Shown here one piece after another: positions 1-7,750 of a stretch of 19,447 nt of DNA. Position 1 is the first letter of the stretch. Each line of letters starts with the position of its first letter. Where the stretch lies: NCBI GenBank assembly GCA_900556765.1, contig USQH01000016.1, forward strand, positions 1 to 19,447, in the 5' to 3' direction. Below the pieces are notes generated by a model that had not been told where the DNA came from, did not search any database, and worked only from the letters and a program-made list of their open reading frames with translations. Source of the DNA: an uncultured Oscillospiraceae bacterium (lineage in GTDB: Bacteria > Bacillota > Clostridia > Oscillospirales > Acutalibacteraceae). The position numbers and the translations under genes are program-made.

Positions 1-177
1 TAGTTGGGGCGCGTTATTACGCAATACATATTAATAAGGACATTATATATATCGGCGTGCCGCAGTTCTTTGTACTGGTCGGTCGCCGATTTTGTCTGAG
101 CAAGTTTTAGACTTTATAATATAGCAAAACTTATAAAAATATAGTAAATAGTCACCAATATTTTGACGGAAGTTTTG

Positions 178-206
178 TTGACTTTGATTGTTTTTACTCG
201 TATAAT
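178..206 (+). promoter_or_regulatory. Predicted vegetative (sigma-A type) promoter
   Basis: TTGACT at 178-183 and TATAAT at 201-206 are separated by exactly 17 bp, an almost perfect housekeeping promoter. It lies about 80 bp upstream of the secreted-protein gene in an AT-rich stretch. The rest of positions 1-289 contains no gene I can support, so this promoter and the ribosome binding site at 274-280 are what the region holds. Seen directly in sequence; activity is inferred. Confidence 0.75.
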
Positions 207-273
207 TAAATAGTTCAGGAATTTATTGCCAATAAATGCTTGCGTTAAGCATTTATATAATAGAATATTTAAT

Positions 274-280
274 AAGGAGA
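274..280 (+). promoter_or_regulatory. Ribosome binding site that decides the start of the secreted-protein gene
   Basis: AAGGAGA lies 9 nt upstream of the ATG at 290. The in-frame ATG at 284 is only 3 nt away, and the in-frame ATG at 236 lies upstream of the site. The 290 start also leaves a clean signal peptide (MKR followed by a hydrophobic core), so it is preferred. Confidence 0.7.
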
Positions 281-289
281 GTAATGTTT

Positions 290-3200
290 ATGAAGAGAAT
301 CCTATCCATGTTTCTCGCTGTAACACTGATTGCTACAATGCTTTCATGCGTATGTGGCTTGTCAGTCAGTGCTGCGACATATGACGTGGCGGAAGCTTTT
401 GCTTCCGGTACGGGTACATCTGATGACCCGTATGTAATCGAAACGGTCGAGCAGCTTGCCCTGCTTGCCCAAAAGGTCAACTCTGCGGATGAAAATGACG
501 CAGAATATGCATCGGCTTGCTATAAGCTCGGCGCTAATATTGTCATGAACGAGAATGTTCTCAAGAGTGATAATATGGTCAACGGCACAATAAGCAAGTA
601 CGGTGAATTGGCGAACCTTGCTGACGGCAGCGTTCCGTTCGTATGGACTCCTATCGGAAACAGCAACAAAACTATGTTTTCGGGAGTGTTTGACGGTGAC
701 GGTCATTCCATCAGCGGAATGTATTCCAAAGGTGGTTATTGCGGACTCTTTGGCTTCATTAAAGACGCCACTATAAAGAATCTGAAACTGGTTGATTTTT
801 ATTCTTACGGTACCGCGAATGAGGGCAACGCCGGTGTGGCGACGTCTGCAGACGGTACTACCACATTCTCCGATTTGTGGGTAAACGGTCATGTTTCTCA
901 GTTTAACAACGCTATGCCCAGCGCGCTTTTGGTCGGTTCTGTTTCGGGTAATGTTACGTTTACAAACTGTATCTCAAACGGTATTGCCAAAGGTATTGAC
1001 TGCCGTGAGAACACTTTGAGTAACGAGATCCCCAGCTATCGCAGCATCGGTACCGCAACCGGTTTTGTGGGACAGCTTTCACAGAATTCAAAAACAGTAT
1101 TTGATAACTGTGTAAACAATGCATCCGTTTTCGGCGGTAATGCGGCAGGATTTGTCGGTCTATGTTATGAAGGTAACCAGAACGGTGCGACTGTAACCTT
1201 TACCGATTGTATCAACTACGGTGATATTACTGCTATCAGATTCAGCGGATACGGTTACTCAACTGAAAGAGGCATTTCTGGTGGTTTCATTGCATACGGT
1301 GCAAAAACAGGTGAGGTCAAAATGACTCGCTGCCTCAACGCAGGTATTATCACAGGTGAGACGTATGCAGGCGGCTTTATCGGTAAGATAAAGAACCAGT
1401 CATGGCTTGGTGCTACATACAATCACACTTTGTCCAACTGCTACAATATCGGTAATGTTTCTGTTGCGGCTATTCCGGAACAGTTGGCTACAGATAAGTC
1501 GTACAACGATACCACTCCTTATGAAGATGTTCTTTTGGCCGGTGACTACATCGGTTATGTCAAACTCAGCCAACAGTACAACGATAGAGATGTTAACAAT
1601 TGGACTTTCACTGACTGTTCGTATATTCCCTGCGGTTGTACCGACCGTGTTAATTATGAGCAGGGAGAAAAGTTGACCCATACCGGTGAGATTACTGAAG
1701 GCAGTGAGGAAGATTTCAAGGCAGGTGCTTGGCTCGGAGCAGATACCTCTAAGTGGGATTTCTCAATTCCTACGCTGACACTTGTTACCGGCGGTAATGC
1801 TCATATCCACAGCTACTCAATAGTAGGTACCGATCCCGACTGCACCAATGCCGGCGAAAAGACTTACACCTGTACTGAATGCGGTTACAAGTTTACGATC
1901 AAAAAGGCTGCACTCGGTCATACCTATACCGAGGAGATCACTACTGAGCCCGATTGCACTACAGCCGGTGTCAAAACTCTGACCTGCTCTGTTTGCAATC
2001 ATGTTGATACTGAGCCTATTGAAGCACTCGGACATGATTATGTTGACGGTATCTGCACTCGCTGCAACCAGCGCGATCCTGAATCCATAATCTATGTTGC
2101 ACAAATTGGCGAAAACAAGTATGAAACTCTTGCAGAGGCAGTTGCAGCGGTCGGCGACGGCGAGACCATCACCATGCTTTGCAATGCCAACGGCGACGGT
2201 ATAGAAGTAAAGAGCGGTTCCAATTTCACTCTTGATATGGCAAGCTTTACTTATACAGTTGACGGCAATTTGGTTGGATCAAAGGGTACTGAGACTCTTG
2301 GCTTCCAGTTGCGTCAGGATAGTACCATCGTTATCAAAAATGGTACTATTAAGTCTGATATAGCGAAGGTGCTTATTCAGAATTACTCCAACTTAACTCT
2401 TGATAATGTCACTCTTATTGGTGGTGAAATCACCGGATATGTGCTGTCGAACAACTACGGCGATACTGTACTTAAAAACGGTACCACTATTACAGCAGTA
2501 GGAAATAACGTAGCGTTTGACGTTTACTACGGCATGAGAGCTGTATATGATGGCGGCGTTAATGTTACCATAGCCGACAGCAACGTAGTTATCAACGGTA
2601 AAGTGGAATACGGTGCTGCTAAACGTGTAGCAGATGCTGACGAATCTCTCTATAAGCTGATTGTTCCGGCTAATTACGAACTTACTCTTTCCGATGGTCT
2701 GAAGCTTATTGGAAACGAGGACGGCACACAGCGTGTTACTAAGATCGTAATGCTGACTGTTACTGTTATCGGCCGCAATGGCAAAGCAACCGAATATTCG
2801 GTAGAGAATTACACTACGATAACTCTCGCTGACTTTGCTCCGTACAGCTACGGTTATACCGTAACGGCATGGGCTGACGGTGACGGCAATGAAATCACTG
2901 ACGCTACAATTACAGTTACCGAAGACATTAAGCTCGTACCTACATACAGCGTTGCTGCTGTTAAGTATAAGCTGACTGTTTCCGGTTCGACTGATGATGC
3001 AAATTTGACCGGTGAGTATTATTACAATGATAAAATAAAAATTGTATTTGATACAACCGCGCTTGGCGAAGGTGAGTACTTCAGCGGATGGATTAATGCA
3101 TTTACAGGTGAAGTTATCAGCTATAAGCCCAATTATACATTCTACATCGGCGCCGATGCTACAATTACTGCTAACATTACGACGGATGAGTCGACGGCAG

Positions 3201-3538
3201 TTCCGGTAGTTGGAATTACCGATGTATGCGATGTAAATGGTGACGGTTCTAAGTACTCTTTCCTGATGGAACGCAGTATGCCTTATAAGGGTTATACATA
3301 TGTTTCCAGCGGCTTCATATACAGTGCAAGCGAGTTCAGCGATCCGACAGATGCTTCACTTCGTAAATCTGTTTCGACTGAAACTGCTCTCAATGCGCAG
3401 TATCGTTTGACTGTAAATCTTAAGAATGCTACCGATATTTACATCGTGGCTTTCCTTACTTACGAAGATGCTGAGGGTAATCAGATCACAATTTATTCTG
3501 ATGAAGCACCCAGACATTACACAAAAACAGTTTCTTAA
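290..3538 (+). CDS. Large secreted repeat protein (GLUG-like, CxxC repeats, predicted beta-helix)
   Basis: Predicted exported protein of 1082 residues; function unknown. Starting at ATG 290 it opens with a classical signal peptide (MKR, hydrophobic core, small residues SVSA before ATYD, cleavage near residue 30). Residues about 130-400 carry repeated glycine-rich segments of GLUG type (GLFGFI, GFVGQL, GFVGLC, GGFIAY, GGFIGK), typical of cell-surface beta-rich proteins. Residues about 505-595 hold a H-x-Y/cysteine repeat with CxxC pairs at 528/531, 566/569 and 589/592, probably small metal-binding modules. Residues about 605-800 alternate short beta-like stretches with N and G, resembling a right-handed beta-helix. 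The C-terminal 250 residues look like immunoglobulin- or MucBP-like beta modules. I see no LPxTG, S-layer or dockerin module, so it may be released or held non-covalently. It sits alone between its own promoter and terminator. An adhesin or glycan-associated role is inference. Confidence 0.9.
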   Translation: MKRILSMFLAVTLIATMLSCVCGLSVSAATYDVAEAFASGTGTSDDPYVIETVEQLALLAQKVNSADENDAEYASACYKLGANIVMNENVLKSDNMVNGTISKYGELANLADGSVPFVWTPIGNSNKTMFSGVFDGDGHSISGMYSKGGYCGLFGFIKDATIKNLKLVDFYSYGTANEGNAGVATSADGTTTFSDLWVNGHVSQFNNAMPSALLVGSVSGNVTFTNCISNGIAKGIDCRENTLSNEIPSYRSIGTATGFVGQLSQNSKTVFDNCVNNASVFGGNAAGFVGLCYEGNQNGATVTFTDCINYGDITAIRFSGYGYSTERGISGGFIAYGAKTGEVKMTRCLNAGIITGETYAGGFIGKIKNQSWLGATYNHTLSNCYNIGNVSVAAIPEQLATDKSYNDTTPYEDVLLAGDYIGYVKLSQQYNDRDVNNWTFTDCSYIPCGCTDRVNYEQGEKLTHTGEITEGSEEDFKAGAWLGADTSKWDFSIPTLTLVTGGNAHIHSYSIVGTDPDCTNAGEKTYTCTECGYKFTIKKAALGHTYTEEITTEPDCTTAGVKTLTCSVCNHVDTEPIEALGHDYVDGICTRCNQRDPESIIYVAQIGENKYETLAEAVAAVGDGETITMLCNANGDGIEVKSGSNFTLDMASFTYTVDGNLVGSKGTETLGFQLRQDSTIVIKNGTIKSDIAKVLIQNYSNLTLDNVTLIGGEITGYVLSNNYGDTVLKNGTTITAVGNNVAFDVYYGMRAVYDGGVNVTIADSNVVINGKVEYGAAKRVADADESLYKLIVPANYELTLSDGLKLIGNEDGTQRVTKIVMLTVTVIGRNGKATEYSVENYTTITLADFAPYSYGYTVTAWADGDGNEITDATITVTEDIKLVPTYSVAAVKYKLTVSGSTDDANLTGEYYYNDKIKIVFDTTALGEGEYFSGWINAFTGEVISYKPNYTFYIGADATITANITTDESTAVPVVGITDVCDVNGDGSKYSFLMERSMPYKGYTYVSSGFIYSASEFSDPTDASLRKSVSTETALNAQYRLTVNLKNATDIYIVAFLTYEDAEGNQITIYSDEAPRHYTKTVS

Positions 3539-3554
3539 CTATTAAGAAATCATT

Positions 3555-3590
3555 AACCGCCCGAATGGCTTTACCGTCATTCGGGCGGTT
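3555..3590 (+). terminator. Intrinsic terminator after the secreted-protein gene
   Basis: A perfect 13-bp inverted repeat (AACCGCCCGAATG at 3555-3567, CATTCGGGCGGTT at 3578-3590) has a 10-nt loop. The sequence after it (ATCTTATG) is only moderately T-rich. It begins 17 nt after the stop codon. Its arm closely resembles that of the terminator at 4668-4707. Confidence 0.8.
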
Positions 3591-3635
3591 ATCTTATGTA
3601 TTGCTTCGGTTTTATCTCGAAACTTGCTTATTTGC

Positions 3636-3664
3636 TTGTAAATACCGTCCGGCTGAGTTAAAAT
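3636..3664 (+). promoter_or_regulatory. Possible promoter of the sugar kinase gene
   Basis: TTGTAA at 3636-3641 and TAAAAT at 3659-3664 have a 17-bp spacer, 57 bp before the kinase start and after a terminator. The -35 match is weak, so this is a candidate only. I see no operator or riboswitch in 3591-3721. Confidence 0.35.
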
Positions 3665-3721
3665 AATTAGGTTAAAAGATAAGATTCAAATAGGGCTGTC
3701 ACTTTCGGAGGAAATCATCAT

Positions 3722-4624
3722 ATGTTATATACGGTTACCTTTAATCCCGCTCTCGATTATGTCGTTGATACCGATGCGCTTTCGCTGGGCGGAATGAACA
3801 GAACACACGGGGAACGCATATTTTGCGGCGGTAAAGGAATCAACGTGTCGCTGATTCTGTCTCAGCTTGGAATACGGTCGACCGCGCTCGGATTTGTTGC
3901 CGGATTTACCGGCGATGAATTGGAGCGGCGGCTGATAAACTGCGGCGTTGCGACAGATTTTATAAGACTGCGAAAGGGATTTACGCGGATAAATATTAAG
4001 ATTCGTTCAGGCATTGAGACGGAGGTCAACGGCGGCGGACCGTCGGTGGATTCCGAATCAATGCTGCGGCTTTTTGAGCGGTTGGACCGATTGACCGAAG
4101 GCGATATGCTTGTGCTTGCCGGAAGTGTACCGGAAGGTATTGCAAAGGATGTATACGGTCAAATGCTTGCACGCCTCAGCGACAGAAATGTACTGTGTGC
4201 GGTTGATGCTACCGGTAAACTGCTTACAAGTGCACTCGAGTTTCATCCGTTCCTTATAAAGCCTAACAGCACCGAGCTTGGCGATATTTTCGGCATAACG
4301 CTGACGAATGTTGCCGAGATTGAAAAATACGCGCGCTTGCTGCAAAAGGACGGCGCGCGGAATGTGCTGGTTTCTATGGCAGGAGACGGCGCGCTGTTGA
4401 TTGACGAGCAAGGCGTTTCTCATAAGATCGGAGCTTTGCAGGGAACGGTCAAAAACTCGGTTGGTGCAGGCGATTCCATGATGGCAGGCTTTCTTGCCGG
4501 CTATATAAAAACAGGCGATTATGACTATGCACTGCGTCTCGGTACAGCCGCAGGCGGCGCAACCGCTTTTTCGGATGATCTTGCAAACAGCGAACTGATA
4601 TATGAGCTGTTTAATCGATTATAA
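3722..4624 (+). CDS. pfkB: PfkB-family kinase, probable 1-phosphofructokinase
   Basis: Cytoplasmic sugar kinase of the PfkB (ribokinase-like) family, 300 residues, normal for the family. Most likely it phosphorylates fructose 1-phosphate to fructose 1,6-bisphosphate with ATP; tagatose-6-phosphate kinase is the close alternative. The start MLYTVTFNPALDY is characteristic of the FruK/LacC branch. The substrate-side motif GGKGIN is at residues 36-41, KPN at 180-182, and the ATP/anion-hole motif GAGD at 248-251 supplies the catalytic base Asp251. GGAGG at 3707-3711 lies 10 nt before the ATG. No fructose PTS or DeoR-type regulator adjoins it, unlike classical fru operons, so it appears as a one-gene unit with its own terminator. 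The assignment to the family is firm; the exact substrate is inferred. Confidence 0.9.
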   Translation: MLYTVTFNPALDYVVDTDALSLGGMNRTHGERIFCGGKGINVSLILSQLGIRSTALGFVAGFTGDELERRLINCGVATDFIRLRKGFTRINIKIRSGIETEVNGGGPSVDSESMLRLFERLDRLTEGDMLVLAGSVPEGIAKDVYGQMLARLSDRNVLCAVDATGKLLTSALEFHPFLIKPNSTELGDIFGITLTNVAEIEKYARLLQKDGARNVLVSMAGDGALLIDEQGVSHKIGALQGTVKNSVGAGDSMMAGFLAGYIKTGDYDYALRLGTAAGGATAFSDDLANSELIYELFNRL

Positions 4625-4667
4625 GCCGTAATTTATTTAAATATTGTTATCGCATAAACATATAATT

Positions 4668-4710
4668 AACCCGCCCGAACGGCTTTTTCCGGCTGTTCGG
4701 ACGGGTTTCT
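4668..4710 (+). terminator. Intrinsic terminator shared by convergent pfkB and metA transcripts
   Basis: AACCCGCCCGAAC (4668-4680) pairs with GTTCGGACGGGTT (4695-4707) with one mismatch, extended inwards by GGC/GCT, leaving a short T-rich loop; TTTCTT follows on the + strand. On the - strand the hairpin is reached 19 nt after the metA stop and is followed by TTAATTATAT. It can therefore serve both convergent units. Confidence 0.75.
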
Positions 4711-4725
4711 TCAGCGTTGGCTTTT

Positions 4726-5643
4726 TTATTTTATTTCTTTCAGGTCGTATGGTGTGGTCTGGTATACAAAGTAGTTCAGCCAGTTTGAGTAAAGCAAATT
4801 GGCGTGAGCTCGCCAGTTTACAATCGGCATTTTTTCGGGATCATCGTTCGGAAAATAGTTTTTAGGCAGGTCGATCGGCTTGCCTGTGGCCTTATCGCGC
4901 AAATATTCGTCGCGAAGTGTGGTGCCGTCATACTCCGAGTGACCGGTAATAAACACCTGTTTCCCGTTATCGGTCATAACGGCGTAAATTCCCGCTTCAT
5001 CGCTTTCGGCAAGTATTTTAAGCTCGTGTGTACGCCGTATTGCGTCTTCATCGACCGTCGTATGCCGCGAATGAGGCACAAAAAAGTGCTCGTCAAATCC
5101 TCGGAAAAGTATAGGACTTTTGTATGTGACGCGGTGATCGAATACGCCGAACAGCTTTTTATCCAGCGGTTGCTTTTTTATGCCGAAATGGTAGTATAGT
5201 CCGGCCTGCGCGCCCCAGCAAATGTGAAAGGTGCTGTGAACATGGCTTTTTGACCATTCCATGATATCGCACAGTTCGTTCCAGTATTCCACCTGCTCAA
5301 ATTCGAGCTGTTCAACAGGTGCTCCCGTAATTACCATACCGTCGAAATTCTGATCCTTTACCTCGTTGAATGTGCGGTAAAAGGCGAGCAAATGCTCCTG
5401 AGATGTGTTTTTCGATTTGTGCGTGCGGGTGTGAATCAGCTCCAGCTCGACCTGAAGCGGCGTGTTACCGAGCAGGCGAGACAGCTGTGTTTCGGTTTCG
5501 ATCTTTTTCGGCATAAGGTTCAGCACCAGTATGCGCAGCGGACGGATATCCTGCGTTGTTGCGCGCGTGTCGGTCATGACGAATATATTTTCGTCGCCGA
5601 GCGTTTTTACCGCCGGCAGATCGTTGGGTATTCTGATCGGCAT
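4726..5643 (-). CDS. metA: Homoserine O-acetyltransferase (MetA family)
   Basis: Cytoplasmic first enzyme of the methionine branch, acylating homoserine. It is 305 residues, full length for MetA, and starts MPIRIP. The catalytic cysteine is Cys142 (HICWG), with the His235/Glu237 pair in GHSEYD and Arg249. The position known to set acyl donor choice, residue 111, is Glu (TGAPVE). In characterised MetA proteins Glu111 favours acetyl-CoA and Gly111 succinyl-CoA, so O-acetylhomoserine is the expected product. That matches the adjacent O-acetylhomoserine sulfhydrylase. AAGGAG (complement of 5653-5658) lies 9 nt before the ATG. The gene is last in the T-box 1 operon, 16 nt after metY. No SAM riboswitch precedes it. 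Function firm; acetyl preference is established knowledge applied to a visible residue. Confidence 0.95.
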   Translation of the reverse strand: MPIRIPNDLPAVKTLGDENIFVMTDTRATTQDIRPLRILVLNLMPKKIETETQLSRLLGNTPLQVELELIHTRTHKSKNTSQEHLLAFYRTFNEVKDQNFDGMVITGAPVEQLEFEQVEYWNELCDIMEWSKSHVHSTFHICWGAQAGLYYHFGIKKQPLDKKLFGVFDHRVTYKSPILFRGFDEHFFVPHSRHTTVDEDAIRRTHELKILAESDEAGIYAVMTDNGKQVFITGHSEYDGTTLRDEYLRDKATGKPIDLPKNYFPNDDPEKMPIVNWRAHANLLYSNWLNYFVYQTTPYDLKEIK

Positions 5644-5659
5644 CGGTCATGTCTCCTTG

Positions 5660-6943
5660 TCACACGTTTTCAAGTGCCTGAGCAATGTCGGCTATAAGGT
5701 CGTCTGAGCTTTCAAGGCCGCAGGAAAAGCGGACGAGGTCGGGCGATACGCCTGCTGCGCGCAGCTCATCATTGTTCATCTGACGGTGGGTCGTGCTGGC
5801 GGGATGCAGACAGCAGGTGCGCGCGTCGGCGACGTGCGTCTCAATTGCGGCGAGCTTCAGTCCGGACATAAACTTTTCCGCGGCTGCTCTGCCGCCCTTA
5901 ACACCGAAGCTGACTACGCCGCAGGTGCCGTTCGGTAAATACTTTTTAGCCAAGTTATAATGTTCGTCACCTTCAAGGGCAGGGTATTTGACCCATGCAA
6001 TCTTGTCATGTGACTGCAAATATTTTGCGACCGCTGTTGCATTCTCGCAGTGGCGTTTTATCCTGATGTGCAGGCTCTCAAGCCCCACATTGAGCAGATA
6101 TGCGCTCTGCGGTGATTGGACAGCACCGAGGTCACGCATGAGCTGAGCGGTCGCCTTTGTAATGTATGCGCCGCCGATGCCAAAGCGTTCGGTGTATGTG
6201 ATTCCGTGATAGCTGTCATCGGGCGAGCAAAGACCGGGGTATTTATCGGGATATGCCGACCAGTCAAATTTGCCGCTGTCGACTATGCAGCCTCCGACCG
6301 CCGAACCGTGACCGTCCATATATTTTGTTGTGGAATGGGTCACGATGTCAGCGCCCCATTCAAACGGGCGGCAGTTGACAGGTGTCGCAAAGGTGTTGTC
6401 GATAATGAGCGGAACGCCGTGCTTATGTGCTGCATTTGCAAATTTTTCAATATCCAGCACGGTGAGCGCGGGATTGGCTATCGTCTCGCCGAAAACCGCC
6501 TTGGTATTGGGGCGGAAAGCGGCGTTCAGTTCCTCCTCGCTGCATTCCGGCGAAACAAATGTAAAGTCGATTCCCATGCGCTTCATAGTCACGGCAAAAA
6601 GGTTGTATGTTCCGCCGTAGATAGCGGACGATGAAATTACATGATCGCCGCATCCGGCAATGTTAAACACCGAATAAAAGGACGCAGCCTGACCGGATGA
6701 GGTCAGCATTGCGGCCGAACCGCCTTCCATTTCACATATTTTCGCCGCGACAGAGTCGCAGGTCGGATTTTGCAGGCGCGAATAGAAATAACCGCTTGCT
6801 TCAAGGTCGAACAGCTTGCCCATATCCTCGCCGGTGTCGTACTTGAATGTAGTGCTCTGAATAATCGGTATCTGGCGCGGCTCGCCGTTTTTCGGAGTGT
6901 AGCCGCCCTGAACGCATTTGGTTTCGATTTTGTACTCTTTCAT
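5660..6943 (-). CDS. metY: O-acetylhomoserine sulfhydrylase (Cys/Met metabolism PLP enzyme)
   Basis: Makes homocysteine from O-acetylhomoserine and sulfide, so methionine precursor is formed without cystathionine. It is 427 residues, the usual length of the MetY/OAH sulfhydrylase branch, longer than cystathionine gamma-synthase. Visible family motifs are TSSGQAA (81-87), the aspartate of LIIDNTFATP (Asp182) and the PLP-binding Lys207 in THSTTKYMDGHG. The C-terminal segment RFSCGLESSDDLIADIAQAL is typical. The ribosome binding site GGAGGT (complement of 6949-6954) lies inside the end of the upstream amidohydrolase gene, with only 3 nt between that stop and this ATG, so translation is probably coupled. 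It precedes metA. Confident for the family and reaction type. Confidence 0.95.
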   Translation of the reverse strand: MKEYKIETKCVQGGYTPKNGEPRQIPIIQSTTFKYDTGEDMGKLFDLEASGYFYSRLQNPTCDSVAAKICEMEGGSAAMLTSSGQAASFYSVFNIAGCGDHVISSSAIYGGTYNLFAVTMKRMGIDFTFVSPECSEEELNAAFRPNTKAVFGETIANPALTVLDIEKFANAAHKHGVPLIIDNTFATPVNCRPFEWGADIVTHSTTKYMDGHGSAVGGCIVDSGKFDWSAYPDKYPGLCSPDDSYHGITYTERFGIGGAYITKATAQLMRDLGAVQSPQSAYLLNVGLESLHIRIKRHCENATAVAKYLQSHDKIAWVKYPALEGDEHYNLAKKYLPNGTCGVVSFGVKGGRAAAEKFMSGLKLAAIETHVADARTCCLHPASTTHRQMNNDELRAAGVSPDLVRFSCGLESSDDLIADIAQALENV

Positions 6944-6946
6944 CTT

Positions 6947-7750
6947 TTACCTCCAAAAAACTTTTTTGGCGTTTTCACTTAGTATAAGCTTATTTTCCTC
7001 GTTGTCAAGACCGAGCGACAAAAAGGCGTCGATCTCCTTTTTCGGTGACCACATGGGGTAATCGGTTCCGTAAAGCACACGGTCGGCGCCGTAGCGGCGT
7101 ATTATGCCGACCGCCGTATCGCGGTCGAGATAGGGCAGGCTGGAGGAGCAGTCCACATAAAGGTTGGGTATGCCGCAAAGCTGTTCGCTCGCCTTTTCCC
7201 ATATCGACCAGCCGCCCATATGCGCTCCGACTACTGTCAAGCCGGTGAAAATGTTCATTACCGGTATCAGGCGGTTGGGATTGGAATTGTCGTAGCGGCT
7301 GTCGCCGGTGTGCATCAGGATCGGCAAGCCCTCCTGTTCGCACAGCTCGTAAATTTTTAGACAACGGTAGTCGTCTATCTTAAAATTCTGGATATCGGGG
7401 TGCAGCTTGACCCCTTTCAGTCCGAGACTGATAAGATGGCGTATGTCGGCGGCAATATCGGCGCAGTCCGGATAAAGAGTGCCGAGACCCGTGAACAGAC
7501 CGTTGCTTTTGTCGACCTCTGCGGCAATAAATTCGTTTATGCTGCCGACCTGCTTCGCCGTGGTCGCGACCGACTGCACGATATAGTGATCGGTGCCGGT
7601 CTCGGCGGTCAGTTCGCGGAGCTGTGCTGTTGTTCCCGTGCCGAATGATGTTTCACCGTAAAAATTATCGGTGCCGGCAACCGCTCTTGCGGCGATTTTT
7701 TCGGGATATATGTGGCAGTGCGCGTCAATGACGTAGTATCCGTTTACCAT
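6947..7750 (-). CDS. TIM-barrel amidohydrolase (Amidohydro_2 type), substrate unknown
   Basis: Metal-dependent hydrolase or decarboxylase-like protein of 267 residues, cytoplasmic (no signal peptide). The N-terminal metal motif is H11-x-H13 in DAHCHIYP. Further expected ligands are visible at His147 (LMHTGD), His177 (GAHMGG) and Asp230 (YGTDYP), with GVKLHPD at 113-119. All are as expected for the amidohydrolase-related superfamily that includes ACMSD-like decarboxylases and lactonases, so it should be active. Its ATG shares one base with the stop of the upstream TIM-barrel/acyl-CoA ligase gene (TAATG), so translation is likely coupled and the products act together. The substrate cannot be read from the sequence. 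It lies between the fusion gene and metY in the T-box 1 operon. Confidence 0.85.
   Translation of the reverse strand: MVNGYYVIDAHCHIYPEKIAARAVAGTDNFYGETSFGTGTTAQLRELTAETGTDHYIVQSVATTAKQVGSINEFIAAEVDKSNGLFTGLGTLYPDCADIAADIRHLISLGLKGVKLHPDIQNFKIDDYRCLKIYELCEQEGLPILMHTGDSRYDNSNPNRLIPVMNIFTGLTVVGAHMGGWSIWEKASEQLCGIPNLYVDCSSSLPYLDRDTAVGIIRRYGADRVLYGTDYPMWSPKKEIDAFLSLGLDNEENKLILSENAKKVFWR

Noticed and set aside
3..110. Open frame of 36 codons entering from the window edge and ending at TAG 110 (+ strand)
   Set aside because: It could be the tail of a gene, but it is short, has no recognisable motif and an open run of this length is expected by chance fairly often.
236..289. N-terminal extension of the secreted protein from ATG 236
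   Set aside because: It lies upstream of the ribosome binding site and would bury the signal peptide; ATG 290 fits better.
6944..6960. A SAM riboswitch or own promoter before metY
   Set aside because: Only 3 nt separate the genes, and no S-box-like structure is visible upstream within the amidohydrolase end.
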